Shown here piece by piece: positions 11,445 through 24,039 of a DNA stretch of 64,000 bases (positions are counted from its first letter, which is position 1; each line of letters begins with the position of its first letter). The notes beneath the pieces are model-generated. The model was not told the DNA's origin, searched no databases, and saw nothing but the letters and a program-made list of their open reading frames with translations. This stretch comes from Escallonia rubra (taxonomy: Eukaryota > Streptophyta > Magnoliopsida > Escalloniales > Escalloniaceae), in contig JAVXUO010002752.1 of assembly GCA_033065855.1 (NCBI GenBank), forward strand, positions 28,013 to 92,012, in the 5' to 3' direction. The translations under genes were made by a program, and so were the position numbers.

Positions 11445-12350
11445 ATGATAAAAGAAATTGAAAATCAGGAATCTAGTCGTGTCAAGCCAGTGGCTAAGGA
11501 AGCAACCAAAATCAATATAGGCTCCCCTGAAAATGTAAAAGAAACCAAAATAGGGGCTAGTCTTGATGAAAAAGAAAGAGAAGAGATCACTGAATTCCTT
11601 AGGAAACTTATCAATGTATTTGCTCGGTCATATAGTGACATACCCAGTACAGACCTATTGATCATGGAGCACCACCTACCTATCCTACCTGAAGCCAAAC
11701 TTGTCAAGCAGAAACTCTATAAGTTGCGACCAGAGTGGTCCCTCAAAGTTAAGGAGGAAGTGATGAAGTTACTCCATATTTAGCTAGCCAACATCGTAAC
11801 ATTCATAAACCTTCCGGTCAAGTCAAGATGTATGTTGACTACCGAGACCTAAACCAAGCTTCTCCCAAAGATGATTTCCCTTTACCCATCATCGACCTGA
11901 TCGCAGACAACACATCGGAGCATGAGTTGGTATCCTTCGTAGATTATTTTGCGGGGTACAACTACATAAAGATGGCTCTTGAGGATCAAGAAAAGGCAGC
12001 CTTCACAACCCCTTGGGGTACCTTTTGCTACATAGTGATGCCTTTCAGCTTGAAGAATGCTGGGGCTACCTACCAGCATGCCGCTACCACCATGTTCCAT
12101 GATATGATCCATAAGGAGGTGGAAGTGTACGTTGATGACATGATCATCAAGTCTAGGAAGAGGGAAAAGAAAGTATTTTGAGAGGTTGAGGCAGTACAAC
12201 GTTAGGTTAAACCCAGAGAAGTATGTGTTTGACATGACAGTCGATAAGTTACTAGGTTTTATGGTGAGGAAATATGGGATAGAGGTAGACCCAGCCAAAA
12301 TCAAAACCACAATCGAGATGCTCCCAACCAAGATGGAGAAAGAGATATGA
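11445..12350 (+). pseudogene. Ty3/gypsy reverse transcriptase fossil (Tat lineage)
   Basis: Clear RT landmarks in order: MYVDYRDLNQASPKDDFPLP (11828 on), FVDYFAGYNYIKMA, TPWGTFCYIVMPFSLKNAGA, and the catalytic YVDD at 12128-12139 followed by MIIKSR. Each block matches the younger Tat element (58260-59225, minus). The enzyme copies element RNA to DNA in the particle. Fossil with several breaks. Confidence 0.85.
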
Positions 12351-12386
12351 TGATTCTTGGGTAGAATGCAATAAATTAGCTGGTTT

Positions 12387-13340
12387 ATGTCCCAGCTAAC
12401 CATTATCTCTGAGCCTGTGTTCAAACAATTAAAGAATGATTTGAGCAAAGAGTGGAACCCCTTGTGCCAAGAAGCCTTCGACAAAATCAAGCAATACCTT
12501 AAAAATTCCCAAGTCCTAAGCCCGCCAATACCCGGTAACCCTTTGCTGTTATACCTAACTGTGACCAGTACTACAGCTGGAGCCATGCTAGCCCAGTATT
12601 TGGACAATTCATTGCTTGAAAGGGCTATATACTATGTGAGTAAGAAGTTAACCCAAGGGGAGGCAAATTATTCAGCCTTAAAGAAAGCATGTGTATCGGT
12701 GGTTTGGGTAATGCAAAGATTGTGACATTCTGTGTCAACGTATCCCATCAGATTGTTGGTCAAAATAGACAACATGAAGTACTGGTTTGAGAAGCATTTC
12801 CTATCTAACGACACAACCAAGTGGCTTTTATTGTTGTTCAAATTTTATATCACTTAAGTCACATAGGAGTCGATCAAAGGAAATGAGGTGTCCGACTTAT
12901 TAGCCAATTAGCCGACGAAAGATACCAGTCGAGAGGAGGCGAGGTTCCTAGACAAAAGAGTATGCATTGTTGAATCAGAAATGAGGTGGGAGTTGTACTT
13001 TGACGGAGTAACAAACAATAGGGGTTTTGGAGTAGTGATATTGCTGATCTCACCAGACGGAGCCCGTTCACCCAAAGTCATCAAGTTGACTTTTGACGGT
13101 ATTAACAACAATGTTGAATATGAAGTTTGTATCATCGGATTAGAGATGGCCTTAAACTTAGGAGTTCTGGAGATTATAGTGTATGAAGATTCAACATTGA
13201 TCATATAATAAATTGAGGGTATGTGGAGAATTAGAGATGAACGTCTACAAGCATATCATGCCCATTTGGAGATATTGTGGATCGGTTTGAAGACGTGGAA
13301 TTCCATTACCTACCCCGAGTTAAGAATAACTTTGTCGATG
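12387..13340 (+). pseudogene. RNase H and second (archaeal-type) RNase H fossils
   Basis: 12460-12725 is the gypsy RNase H connected to RT (LLLYLTVTSTTAGAMLAQ, then YYVSKKLTQGEANYSALKK). 12981-13350 is a second RNase H (MRWELYFDGVTNNRGFGVV.. ..NNNVEYEVCIIGLEMALNLG), the archaeal-type domain that is diagnostic of the Tat lineage. The family removes RNA from RNA-DNA hybrids. Fossil. Confidence 0.8.
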
Positions 13341-13559
13341 CCCTAGCATCCCTTCCGTCGATGGTTGATATGCCCGAAGGACATGATATAGAACCATTTG
13401 TGATACTGAAGAGGAATAGATCAGCCTATTGTTTCGTGATAGCACCCGCTAAAGAAGATGGAGTGGTAGAGCCTTGGTACATCGATATACAGAATCTTAT
13501 CCGAGACGAAAAAATATCCGAAAGGGTATTATGTGAAAAAACGAGTAGCTTTGAGAAGA

Positions 13560-14703
13560 TGGCAAGCACAGTTTATCATATGTGACTAGAGACTGTATAA
13601 GAGACATTACAATGGAAAGCACCTCTTGTATGTAACCGAGAGAGAAAGTAGTCAAATTATGGAAGATGTACATGCCGGAGAATGTGGACCACACATGAAT
13701 GGGTGGATGCTAGCTAAGAAAGTCCTCCTTCATGGATACTATTGGAGTACTATGGAGCAAGACTTTGTCGTGTATGTGAAGAGGTGTCACAAAGGTCATG
13801 TGTATGCCAACTTGCAACACCTACCTTCCCAAGAGTTATATAACATGACCTTCCCTTGGCTGTTCTCAGTTTGGGGAATAGATGTGATAGGGAAGATCAG
13901 TCCTAAGGCGTCTAACGGACACGAATTCATACTGGTGGCCATAGATTACTTCACAAACTGGGTGGAAGCCACTTCGTATGCTGTGCTTAATACCAGAAAG
14001 GTTGTTCAGTTTATCCGAAACAACATTATTTGCCGATATGGAAAGCCCCGGGAGTTGATTCTAAACAACGGGCTACATTTTGAAGGAGAAGTCACAGACC
14101 TAGCTGAGGAGTATGGTATTATCCAACATCGCTCGTCACCGTATCGTCGACAACCCTTTGGGTTTATTAAGGCCGCCAACAAAAACATCAAAAGCATGCT
14201 GAGTAAAATGACGGATTCTTATAAGAGTTGCCCGGATAAGCTCCCTTACGCTCTCTAGGGCTAAAGGACATCAGTGAGGACATTAGCCGGGGCTACCCCA
14301 TATTCGTTAGTATACGGCATGGAGGTCTTACTCCTAGTAGAATTGGAAGTCAGCTCTCTTAGTGTGATGGCCGAGGAAGATTGGGTGAGACATAGATTTA
14401 AGGAATTGGCGCTAGCAGATGAGAAAAGGTTGAAGGCGCTATATCACATTCATGGTTACCAGAAGTGGATTGCCTGAGCCTTTAACAAGCGAATGAAGGG
14501 CGCGGGTTAATAGAAGGAGATCTGGTGTTAAAGGAGAACATTGAACAAATTTGGAAGCCGGGAAGAAAGTTTGAACCCACTGGTCAGGTCTCTATATGAT
14601 CAAGCAAATCCTGATTGAGGGTGCATCATTGTTAGTCAATTTAGATGGAATTGAAATGTCACAGTTAGTAAATCTAGATCGACTAAAGAAATATTATGCT
14701 TGA
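13560..14703 (+). pseudogene. Tat-lineage integrase fossil
   Basis: Zinc-binding N-terminal part around 13660-13840, catalytic core with WGIDVIGKISPKASNGHEFI and VAIDYFTNWVEATSY (13870-13980), then IICRYGKPRELILNNG and the region corresponding to the glutamate block near 14150-14200. The polyprotein ends ..LDRLKKYYA at 14701, almost the same ending as the younger Tat element (YLKKYYA). Integrase inserts the cDNA into host chromosomes. Fossil with several breaks. Confidence 0.82.
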
Positions 14704-15060
14704 GCGAAGTTTTGTCATTGAACTACGAATGACATGATCCTCCATAAGAAAACATTTCAGCACACGCAAATTGATGTAACACATAGATGGAGGTATGTAG
14801 GCAGCCCTTAAAGTTACCTTGAGTGCGATCAAAATCTTAAAATAAAATTCTTATTCCACTAGCTAAAGCACTGGCTACGTTCTTGAGGAAAATAAAAATG
14901 TCCGCTAGGGCGAAAACCCTGTAAAGCCTAGGAAAAAGTTAGAGAAAAGGAGAAAAATGAAAAATGTTAGGAGAAAAAAAGAGAAAAAGTCCCGCAAGGA
15001 TGAAAACACTGCAAAGGGCGGCCGAGGCAAAAGTTAAGGCAAGAAAATTCTAAGTCCTAT
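14704..15060 (+). other. Spacer between pol and antisense gene
   Basis: A/G-rich non-coding stretch with short repeated phrases of the type CCGCTAGGGCGAAAACCCTG and CCCGCAAGGATGAAAACACTG (near 14900 and 14990). Such text after the integrase stop is common in Tat elements. No gene seen. Confidence 0.5.
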
Positions 15061-16687
15061 TAGCAACCTATGGGATGTCCATTAAAATCATTTTCATCTT
15101 CTTCATAGCTGAACTGTCTTCGTCATTTATGATTGACCTCCATGTCTCCATATCTTTCTTGTAAGCGACCTCTGAGACACCGGAATCACATCTTCCAATT
15201 CTTCCACGTGAAAAGCCGGTCCTTGATCCACCTTTCCCTTTGTCTTTATTACCCTTCCAATCAACTGACCTTTGAGATAAGCATCCATGTCAGCTTCTTG
15301 ATTTCGAGTAGCTTTGATAGTTAGATTCCTCTTTGGTGGCTTTTCCTTAAGCAGGAAGGAAGGGTGTCTCCAGGCTCATCCATATGTAAAGACCGTATCG
15401 GAATCCCATTAGCATCAAACTTTTCTTCAAACAAATAGGAACAAATCCAAGACCACCTAATCCAAGTGACACAAACTTCGCCTTCAGCCGGAAGGTGATA
15501 GAAACTTTATATTATGCTCTGAAAAGACTTCTTAGAATTAGACACCTCTGGGCCCAACCTGATAGCAACACGAGCTTCCTCCTTGGCTTGCTCCAAAGAT
15601 TTTCTCTCACAAGCACTTGGTAAGTCATAGTTCAACTCCACCCTCAATTTGTTGTCCAAAGCTAACACATTTTCCCGAATACATGTCCAAAGCTCACATA
15701 TATAGGCATTAGACAACAACGGAGCAACTTGTTCTATACTGGTAAGGAAAGGTCTAATTTGAATGGAACTATGAGTATAAGGAGAAGAGCCCTAACCTCA
15801 CAAGACAACCTTGATTATGGAAGGACTAAGGTCTTGTTTGTAATACCCCGAACCTAGGCTTAACCGGTCATTCTTACTTTAGCAACAGTTTCTAAGAGTG
15901 ATGTTCTTTTGAGTTTTTAGCGACGAATTTGGGGAGCATTATAATGGTGATCTTTAGCGACAATTTTAGAATCATAAGAAAAAATTAACGGTAACAGATA
16001 TTATTGATATTGATTAATGTCGTTGGCAAGGATTAGCGTTAACTGGTATTTTTCTAGAAACCTTTAGCGACAATTTTATACCTATAGTTTGCGTCGATAT
16101 TCTATTGGCAGCTTTAGTTATGAATTAGTGTAGCGGGGTTAAGTAATAACCCGTTAAATTCTTTTAATATGAAATCTTTCATAAATAATTATGATGGACA
16201 TTTTTGCAACCATAAAAGTGCCGAATAGAATTTAAAGGACTCGGATATAGTTAGGGGGGGATTTGTTGTAATTATGCAATTTAGGGTTATACACATATAT
16301 GTGCATAAGCATGAGAGAGCAGCCGCATCTAAATTTCCGTTTCTTCTGGAGCTTGACTGCGCGAGAAGGGATACCGGGATAGAGGAAGAAAGCTTGGCCA
16401 GAGATTTTTCCGGCGAAACCTTCCCGTAAGCTTTCTGCCTTACCTCCAAAATCATCTATTCTTGGGATATTTAACGTAGTTTACGACTGTTGTGGGAATA
16501 TAAGTGTGGATATATGGGTTATATATGTAAGTAGATGATGTGCGAATCTGTGTAAGTGTGCGTGTGTCATATGTATAATAGGTTGAGTTTCGGCCGGTTG
16601 CAAGATGGAAATGGGGACTGACGTGGTTCGATGTGCCGTGGATGATGGATACGGCATGGGGATGGCGGGTGATAAAGAGAGAGACCA

Positions 16688-17465
16688 CTGCCGGCGGGAG
16701 CGGCGTGGCTTGGGTGAGAAGGAAAACCCCACTGCCGTGGGGCAGTGAGTGTGGGCGGTGCTTGCGGGTGTGTTGGCGGCAGAAGTGGGCTATGAGATTT
16801 GGGTTTTGGCAGGAGAAATCATGCTACTGCCGTGGGGCAGTAGCTGTGATAAAGATTAGGGATTAGATAATGGGTTTTTGTGGGAATAAGGTGGAGGAAG
16901 AAAAGGTACAGTGCTTCTATATAGATCAAAGGTATGTAAAAATGTGTATGTTGGACTAGAGGTATTATGTGTGTGTAAATCGCAAGGAAGTGAACTAGTG
17001 AAATTTGGATGGGAAGACAAGCTACTGCCGTGAGGCAGTAGCTTTAATGGAGGTGAGTTATAATTTGTATGCATGTGAGTTTTGAGGGTATGGAGTTTTG
17101 AGGGCAGAGAGGAGTTGTAATGGGCTTAGGTGAGGAGTTACAGTAGGCGTGAAATTTAGACATGAGTTTAAATTATATATGTGAGTTTTGAGTGTGAAAG
17201 CTGTGGATGGATATAATCATGTGTGGGTGAACTGGGAGTGCACAAGAAAGGAATGGCCAACTGGGTAAGAGATGAAGCTGGCGTTGCTTTGAAGGAATTG
17301 TGGGAGCTCAGCTCATGTATATGGATTTGGTGAGAGAGAAGATGGAAAACTAATGGGTAATGCATGCTTACATATATATGTATTCATGAATTGGGTGAGT
17401 CTTGGAGATGAAGAAGAAGAAGAAGATTTGACAGAGAAGTGGATGGCCCACTGCCGTGAGAAGTG
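16688..17465 (+). repeat. Repeated short palindromes in the solo LTR
   Basis: The palindrome ACTGCCGTGGGGCAGT occurs at 16730-16747 and 16823-16844 (extended to CTACTGCC..GGCAGTAG), with a near-identical copy (centre GTGA) at 17021-17042; related half-sites lie near 16686 and 17447. Each can form an 8-9 bp stem with a 4-base loop. Confidence 0.7.
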
Positions 17466-18459
17466 AAGAAGAGAAAGTACTTTAAGAGGAGGAAGAACAA
17501 TTGTTCTAAGAAATTAACTAAAAAAAAAAAAAACAAATGTCGTGAAAGGGGACTATTTATTAACAGCTCCTTTTCGAAGATTTTAAATACATCTAGAACT
17601 TTATTTGGTTAAAATCTAAAAGAGTAACTTATATTATTTTTGCAAGATTTACACACAGGAAAAATTTTAGATTTTTTCTGAGCTTAGGAAGCATGCTAAC
17701 TAATTTTATTCGTTCAAGAGATTTCGGTGTATTTTAAAGTAGTAAATTAAGTTATTAAATTATGATAATTTTATAATAGTCTTATATAGCTATGATAATG
17801 TATATTCCAGAGTTTTAAAAGTTTTGAAAGTCGTTTGCTATTTTTAGCGTTCTTAGCAGTGTAGCGCTCGAACGGATATAACGTAACGCTTAATTGTCAC
17901 GATAGTTAGTAAATTATTTCTAAGGACCTCTTCTGAATAGATTCAGACAAAGTGCAAATATGTAATTAATTCTAATGACTCTTTTAGGTTATATCTAGGT
18001 GGATAAGGTACTTTAGGCATTGGGGGCAAATAGGTAATTATACATAGGTCAGGAGACGGTTGGGTAAAATATTACTCATCTAAAAGAAAACTAATACCTA
18101 ATACTTAGGTGTGCTCGAGCGTTAATGAATGACATTTGTATGATTTGTTATTTAGGTTTTAATAGTCAAGAGTTAGGGCCGGCATTTGAGCAAATACCTG
18201 AAGCGGATTTTGAGCGAGGTAAGTACTCCTGCCATATTCCTCCGTATACCCTATTTTCTGTTTATGTATATGTATAAATGAATTGTTCCAATTAGAAGTT
18301 TTAAAGCCTTTTACATGATACTGCTTTTGTGTAAATTGTTTGATGAGAAAATGCATAAAAAATGCCATGGAATGTTTTCTATGAGTAGTGTTTTAAAGTT
18401 GGCTTATGTTGGATGAGACGGTATTTCTGCCTTGGTTGTTGTGCCCCATATCTACGGGA

Positions 18460-18690
18460 GAAAGTTGGATTGTTGGGTCCTGGTCAACGAGACGATACGT
18501 TGACGCACAGTACTGTTTCTCGTGGTGCGCCATTGCGTCCACACCAATATGTATCCCGGACGAAGGAGGGATTGTGTGCCCTAATCAGAGGGGCGCATAC
18601 CCTGACCAAATAATGTTCATCCCAGGTGGAGTAGGGATTGTGGGCCCTAGTCAGGGGGGAACGTACGCTGACCGCAACATACCCATGTTA
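18460..18690 (+). repeat. Short direct repeats near the end of the solo LTR
   Basis: GGGATTGTG(T/G)GCCCTA followed by a TCAG-(A)GGGG-CGTA(C)-CTGACC-like block occurs at 18568 and 18634 (66 bp apart), with a more diverged unit at about 18466. These GC-rich repeats are seen in many chromovirus LTRs; their role is unknown. Confidence 0.55.
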
Positions 18691-20719
18691 TGATGAACTG
18701 TGATAGTTGTTAATAAGCCTACTTGATGTCATACTTTGCTTCTGAGAATCTTGGATGAATTGCTTTCAAAAAGTCTATATATGTATAGTATCTCTTGTGA
18801 AAATGTTTACCAGTTTTAAATTGAAGAAAATCGTGGCATATTTCATGTTTTATGAATCCCAAAACTATTTTAGGGATATGGTATGTGTACTTACTGGGCC
18901 TTAAGCTCACCCTTTTTTATAAATGTTTTCAGGTGAACACCTAGATGAACCTCAATGCTATGAGGGTAATGAAAATGAAGTCGCGGGAGATGCTCATTAG
19001 GACGTTTGTTTAAGCCCTCGAGAAATTTTAGAACCGCCAGTTATTTATTTGAATTGTCCGCCGCTTAATTTTTGGAGGTTTCTTTAAAATAAATGCTATC
19101 GGTCTCTATGGAGGTTTTCAGTAGAGATGATTTGGGAAAAAGTTGTAAGGACATCTTTAGAAATTCATGTTATGATGTTAGTTAATGTATGATTTTAGAA
19201 TTGTGTACAGGTTTTAGTGAGTAAGGCCTAGCAGAGCCCTAAGTTGGAGTCTTTTGGGTCTGCGGCCGGTCACGTGCCTAGCTCGCGGCCCTGCCCGTGG
19301 GTTCGGGTCGTGACATTGTTCCTCGATAAACTCACTATAGACTTTTAGGATTACCTGCTCATAATCAAACTGCCTCAGGATCCGGCAAGCAAAGTAGAAG
19401 GATGTATAATGCAATCCTAGGAGATAAACACATGGATATTCAGTTGTTCTCAAAAAAGACCCATGTGCTCTTTGCCATTTACGGTACCAACGGATATCTT
19501 TGGACTCTCGTACATAGAATAAACGGTCCAAAGTCTATGCCCGAACGACCTTCAAAGATTAAAAGTTGAGAACGGAAAGCATTGGGGCTATACCCTACTA
19601 CAGCAGGTTTGGCTATCAGGCCCAGATGGTCCAGCAACCACATGTAGAAAAGCAAAAAACTACCTCCGAAGGGGATGCTGGGATCTTTATGATCATCGGT
19701 GATATCAAGTAAAGTTTCAGCTACCACTAATGGGATCAAGGTTTTACCTCTGGTGGACACTTGAAGTAGAATGTTAACCAGCCTCATGTTAGCAACCCCA
19801 GGACCAAAAAAGGTGAGATATTTGGATACCAGGCATAGTGTCAGGGCAGCCACCGGATAATGGGCATACTGTTGATCAGGACCAGTCAGCTTGGTAGAAA
19901 AGTATTCTCTCAAGGGAGACATCACCCCGAATGAAAGTTCAAGCACACTCCTTTTTTATCTTCAATAAGGTCTTGAGAATATCTTCGCGAACCACCATAC
20001 TTCTCAAGCTCATCGCATATTTTAGGTTGAATCGTCTGTCTCAGTGGATCAATTCAATCTTGTTAAAAGAGTTTGCTAATGCATGGAATTGGAGCTTGAA
20101 GATCATGGGATCATCTTCGAAAGCCATTGGGAGTTGTGGAAGAGAATAATAGTCGAATATCATTCCAAAGGGATGAGTCTTGAATATATAGTCAGATAGC
20201 TCTAAGTTGTATAGGGTTATAAGTAAAAAAAAATCGGAAAAACCGGATGGTTTTTTACTAACCAGACGATTTTCCTGTTGGATTTGAACATTTGATAGTT
20301 CATCTTTCTGACCAACAGTCCAATTTCCCAAGAAAATTTAATTTTCTTCTGACTAACTGGCCGGCTTTGATTGAAAATTTGGTTTTAGCTCTGACCAACT
20401 GCCCAAATTTGCCTTAAACTTGGATTTAGACTTTGACCAACCAGCCAGTTCTCTGCAAAAGATATTTTTGGTCTCAGAGTCTGTGAAATATTACAGAGTT
20501 TGCTTACTTTGAGGCCAAACCCTGTACCTATCAATCATCAAACTCTAGCTTAAAATTTTCTTCCATTTTAACCCAGTCCTCCTTCTTTCCGTGCATGTGT
20601 GTGAGCATAAAGATTGAGTATATATTAGCATATGAATCAACTAAGTAGCCGTCAACTAAAAAACACACTAAAAAAAGTGTTTAGTTACATTTCATTAAAT
20701 GTTTGAAATCAAGTGCTCT

Positions 20720-21974
20720 AACATATAGGTCTACTCTAGACCTGACCTAAGAGCTAGGCAACATCCATCTTCAAGGCCTCTTCTGGGACCTCCTGGGCCT
20801 GGGCACCTTCTCTCGGCTGGACTACGAGGCCTCATTAGCTTCCCCCTCAGCCTCATTATTAGGCTCCTCCTCAGCCTCTGCTTTGGTTTCTTATGTGTTT
20901 GTTTCTTCCTCATCACCCTCTACATTGTCCTCTTCCTTAGCAGGTCGGGATGACTTTTGCTTTGGCCGCGATGGAGGGCCTGGAACCTTTATCTTGCTCT
21001 CGGAGGTCACTTCTTTGCCTTTGGAGTTGGCTCCAGTTTAGTCTTATTCCCTATCTTTGGGTCACAGCCATACTGTTCACATGTTTACCCTTCAAAACAA
21101 GAGGAGTTGCCCTAGGGGTGGCAGCGGCAGCAGTAGTAGGGGCTGGGGGCTCAGCAGAGCTCAGCTAGCCACTTGATCCACCTCTCGAAGGTGGCACCAA
21201 GGTGTAGGAGTAAGAGCCTCGGTAGCCTCCTTCGAAGATCCATACACGGACATCACATCCCGGTAGTGGAACACCATACCATTTAGGCTATGGATCATCT
21301 TGTAGGCATCTCTAAGTAGTGAACTTGAGATCTATATCAAGAAAAGACACAGAGTTAAAATCTAGCAGGAATAAATAATAATGGAAATATAAATTCGAGT
21401 ATAGAGATTACCCGTGTGGATCCTAGTCAGCTCATTGAGCCCGTACACCTCAGAGTCTTTCTTCGACCCAGGAATCGGCTCCAGCTCCTCGGTCTTCCCT
21501 CTAGGGTAGCCGGTACCCTCCATGGAGGGAATATGATACCCTTAGCCACGTCAGCCTCCTTCTTGCCCTTCCCTTTCTTCTCTCGAGCTACCTTCTCCCT
21601 TTGTATCTTCTTCAGCCACTCTGAGGATAAGAAAGGTGACAAATCTTCTCTCATGAATGCCTCATAGGTTCGAGGATCATTCGGCCGTCGTTGGGAAGAC
21701 ACCGGAATCCCCCTAAGTAGACTCTACTTCAGCCCCCTATTCAGCTCAGCCGTGTGGTACATCTCCTCAAGAGAGGCAGTCAGAATCCTAAAACCAACGG
21801 CATCCTAATGGTGCTGAGGAGGCATCCTGATGGTGCTGAGGAAGCACCCTATCGTCTAGGTAAAACTCCTTTTGCGAGGGCCCCACTAACAAAACATGGC
21901 CCCGGGTGCGGGCCGACTCTTCAGCATAGTACTCCCCTTTCTTCCACCACCGAGATAGAGACTCCTAAAATATA

Positions 21975-22005
<31 letters not shown>

Positions 22006-23228
22006 ATTCGATAAGCATGTATGGGAGAAAATTCCTTACCGGGCACTCTCTCAACCCGTTGAAGCTATCTCGGTGCACAAACTTCGAGACCCTATCCCTC
22101 TCATCTCTATAGTTCCACCGGCTCATCGCCGATGTAGTCTCGCCAGTATATGCCTCCCCCAGGCGAGGGGCACGAGAGCCGAGGACCTTGAAGGCCCAAA
22201 TCTATGAGATCGCAAGGCCATATGTGAGAAATATGTCTAGAATATGCATGAAATAACTAGACAATAACCAGAGAACATAGACATACCTCCTAGACATCAC
22301 AAAATACCATGAAGCTAAGGGATTGCTTCTGAAATACAACACCCAAATACTGGTATAGATAACCTAGAATGGTAGTACCGTAGTTAGAATTCCTACCAAA
22401 GCCTGAAGGCACCAAAGCTGGACGAAGTCATCCCCATTGCTAAACAGGGTCTCCCCTCAAGTGTACAACAAATACCCCCTAATGAACAGATCAACCACCG
22501 CGGGCTCCACCCCCTCCAAGTTCATGTCCATAGTGAGCACGGATGGTACCCAAGAGTATCGAACCACCCTTCTCGTAGGATGGTTCGTAGCTGAGCAGAC
22601 AGACCATGAGGCCCTGATCTTTATCGAGATCATGGGTCAAGGTAGGGGCCTCCCTTGAGAACGAACACCCATGATGTTCGTAAAGTTGAACAGGGTGACT
22701 GTGGCCTCCTTCAACGGCATACAAAAGGTGTTGGTGGAATCCCACCAATGCCTGTCAAGACACAAAAGGTATCTTTTGCTTCGGGTTGACGTGTGCAAGC
22801 CATCCAAAAGGGGCAGAAACCTATGACGGCTACTATATCCTTAATGCCGGGAGGGGGGGGGGGGATTCTTGCCCACCACTTTCTCAAAAAAATTAGGGGA
22901 GCCCTACATCGTATATTCATGTGGAGGGGATGAAAAATCACAAAGCAAAGAGAAAGCCTCGAGGAACCATCCAGTTCATAAGGGAATTGCGTGAGAAACC
23001 TAATACGTGGGTCTTACCGTGCACGGGCATGGTGTGCGTGTGAGGCAAGGTGAAATAGTGTGTGTGAGGAGGAACAATTCAAGCAAAACCTACCTCTTCC
23101 GTGAAAAAGAGATCGCTAAGATGTGTGCCTTGCTCTGAGGTAAGCAAGGAATAATCATCCGAGGAATTGGGTAATCTTTCCCAATCTGGGTCCTCCTTCA
23201 TGTCCCTTGCGAGTTCTAACGTACTCAT
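20720..23228 (-). pseudogene. First antisense gene fossil of the Tat element (plant mobile domain type)
   Basis: Minus-strand gene remnant starting at ATG 23228. The first exon (23228-23094, 45 codons) runs from MSTLELARDMKEDPDWERLP to ..FFTEE and is followed directly by a GTAGGT donor. Later blocks are typical of plant mobile domain (PF10536-like) proteins: WWDSTNTFCMPLKEATVTLF (about 22750-22690) and LLYTWGETLFSNGDD (about 22470-22430). A downstream exon-like block (21702-21427) has RRPNDPRTYEAFMREDLSPF, and 21170-20720 is Lys/Glu/Ala-rich. A homologous, rearranged copy lies at 43.4-46.0 kb. PMD proteins of the host are nuclear and linked to gene and transposon silencing. Fossil; the exon count is uncertain. 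Confidence 0.6.
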
Positions 23229-24039
23229 CCATAATTCAGCTAGATTGATAGAATTCAAGGAAGATTGATTGTACTTATAGGCTAGGGGTGTGATTAGGTC
23301 AAGGATGCATGATCTAAGAATCCTAGAGAGAAGAAATCTGAAAGAAATTAGGGTTGATTTGAATTAAAAGTGTTGGATAAAAACTCTAAATTCGTGTACA
23401 AAACTGGGTCGCTAAAACAACTTGTTTGTCATTTAAGTTGGTCAATTCGACTGACCCGATTCTTAGATTTTCAAAAAACCCAAAGTCACTGACTAACAGG
23501 CCAGTTTTTGTGCCAAAAATTCATAATTTTTCAAAACTTTCTAACTAATAGGCTAGTTTTCAATCCCAAATTTTAAAATTTTCAAGTCTCTCATAGGTTC
23601 TGACCAACCGGCCAGTTTTCAAACCTCTTTTTCCATTAAAAAAAAGAATAATTTTTTTTATAACAGAATACATATTTGTGTGCTTATATGTCTGTACCAT
23701 CAACATAATTTGTTGTGCTTGCCTGCCTACGATTTTTGCATCATACATGTTCCTCCGTCCAAGGGCGTTATTGTCCATCTTTTGTGTGCATGCATGCATG
23801 CCTGCCTATGCATGTGTCTGACATCCCATCCTTGGGTTAGTTCATGACCTAGATTTTTTTCAACTCTTTTGCTCTGTTCAAAGGTTCTTGTATAGTGTAA
23901 GGCCAATGAAAATTCCGCGTTTGTTGTCAATCGTAATAGTATCCTCATATCAAGTGAATTGATTTTTTCATACTTAGCGACCAACTGCTTTTGAGCATTG
24001 TTGGCTCCAGCTATTAGTCAAACTTTTACTTTGTCTGTC
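23229..24039. other. Tat 3' region spacer
   Basis: No coding signal. 23455-23625 carries three copies of the (GACC)AAC(C/A)GGCCAGTTTT motif also found in the leader repeats at 7.8-8.07 kb and at 20.34-20.46 kb. Short open frames on either strand look random. Confidence 0.5.

Larger units (their letters stand above)
15834..19320 (+). mobile_element. Solo LTR with perfect target duplication, 3.48 kb
   Basis: The LTR itself is 15839-19315: it starts TGTAATACCCCGAACC, ends ..GGGTCGTGACA, and is flanked by identical TTGTT (15834-15838 and 19316-19320). No gag-pol lies inside, so it is a solo LTR left by LTR-LTR recombination. Start, end and length are those of Tekay/Del-type LTRs, but it is a different family from the other Tekay LTRs in this window. 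It interrupts the second antisense gene of the Tat element. Confidence 0.88.
15060..20331 (-). pseudogene. Second antisense gene fossil of the Tat element (DUF7745-like)
   Basis: Minus-strand coding remnant in two pieces separated by the solo LTR: 19316-20331 and 15060-15838. The right piece has a compact, well-preserved set of blocks: FDYYSLPQLPMAFEDDPM, AHYPVAALTLCLVSKYLTFF, VAETLLDITDDHKDPSIPFG, and further on RILRQFDYEQVI. This resembles plant DUF7745-type proteins found in retroelement-rich regions, and the R-x-x-R-x-F-x-x-(D/E)-Q block also occurs in plant mobile domain proteins. The left piece (15507-15719) is a charged C-terminal region. Antisense ORFs after pol are a known Tat feature. 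Family assignment is by eye. Fossil. Confidence 0.6.

Noticed and set aside
11882-12607. 241-codon minus-strand ORF
   Set aside because: Exact shadow of the RT/RNase H region on the plus strand.
15839-19315. Short ORFs at 16189-17365 and 18406-18693 as host genes
   Set aside because: All lie inside a solo LTR with perfect target duplication; no conserved domain seen.
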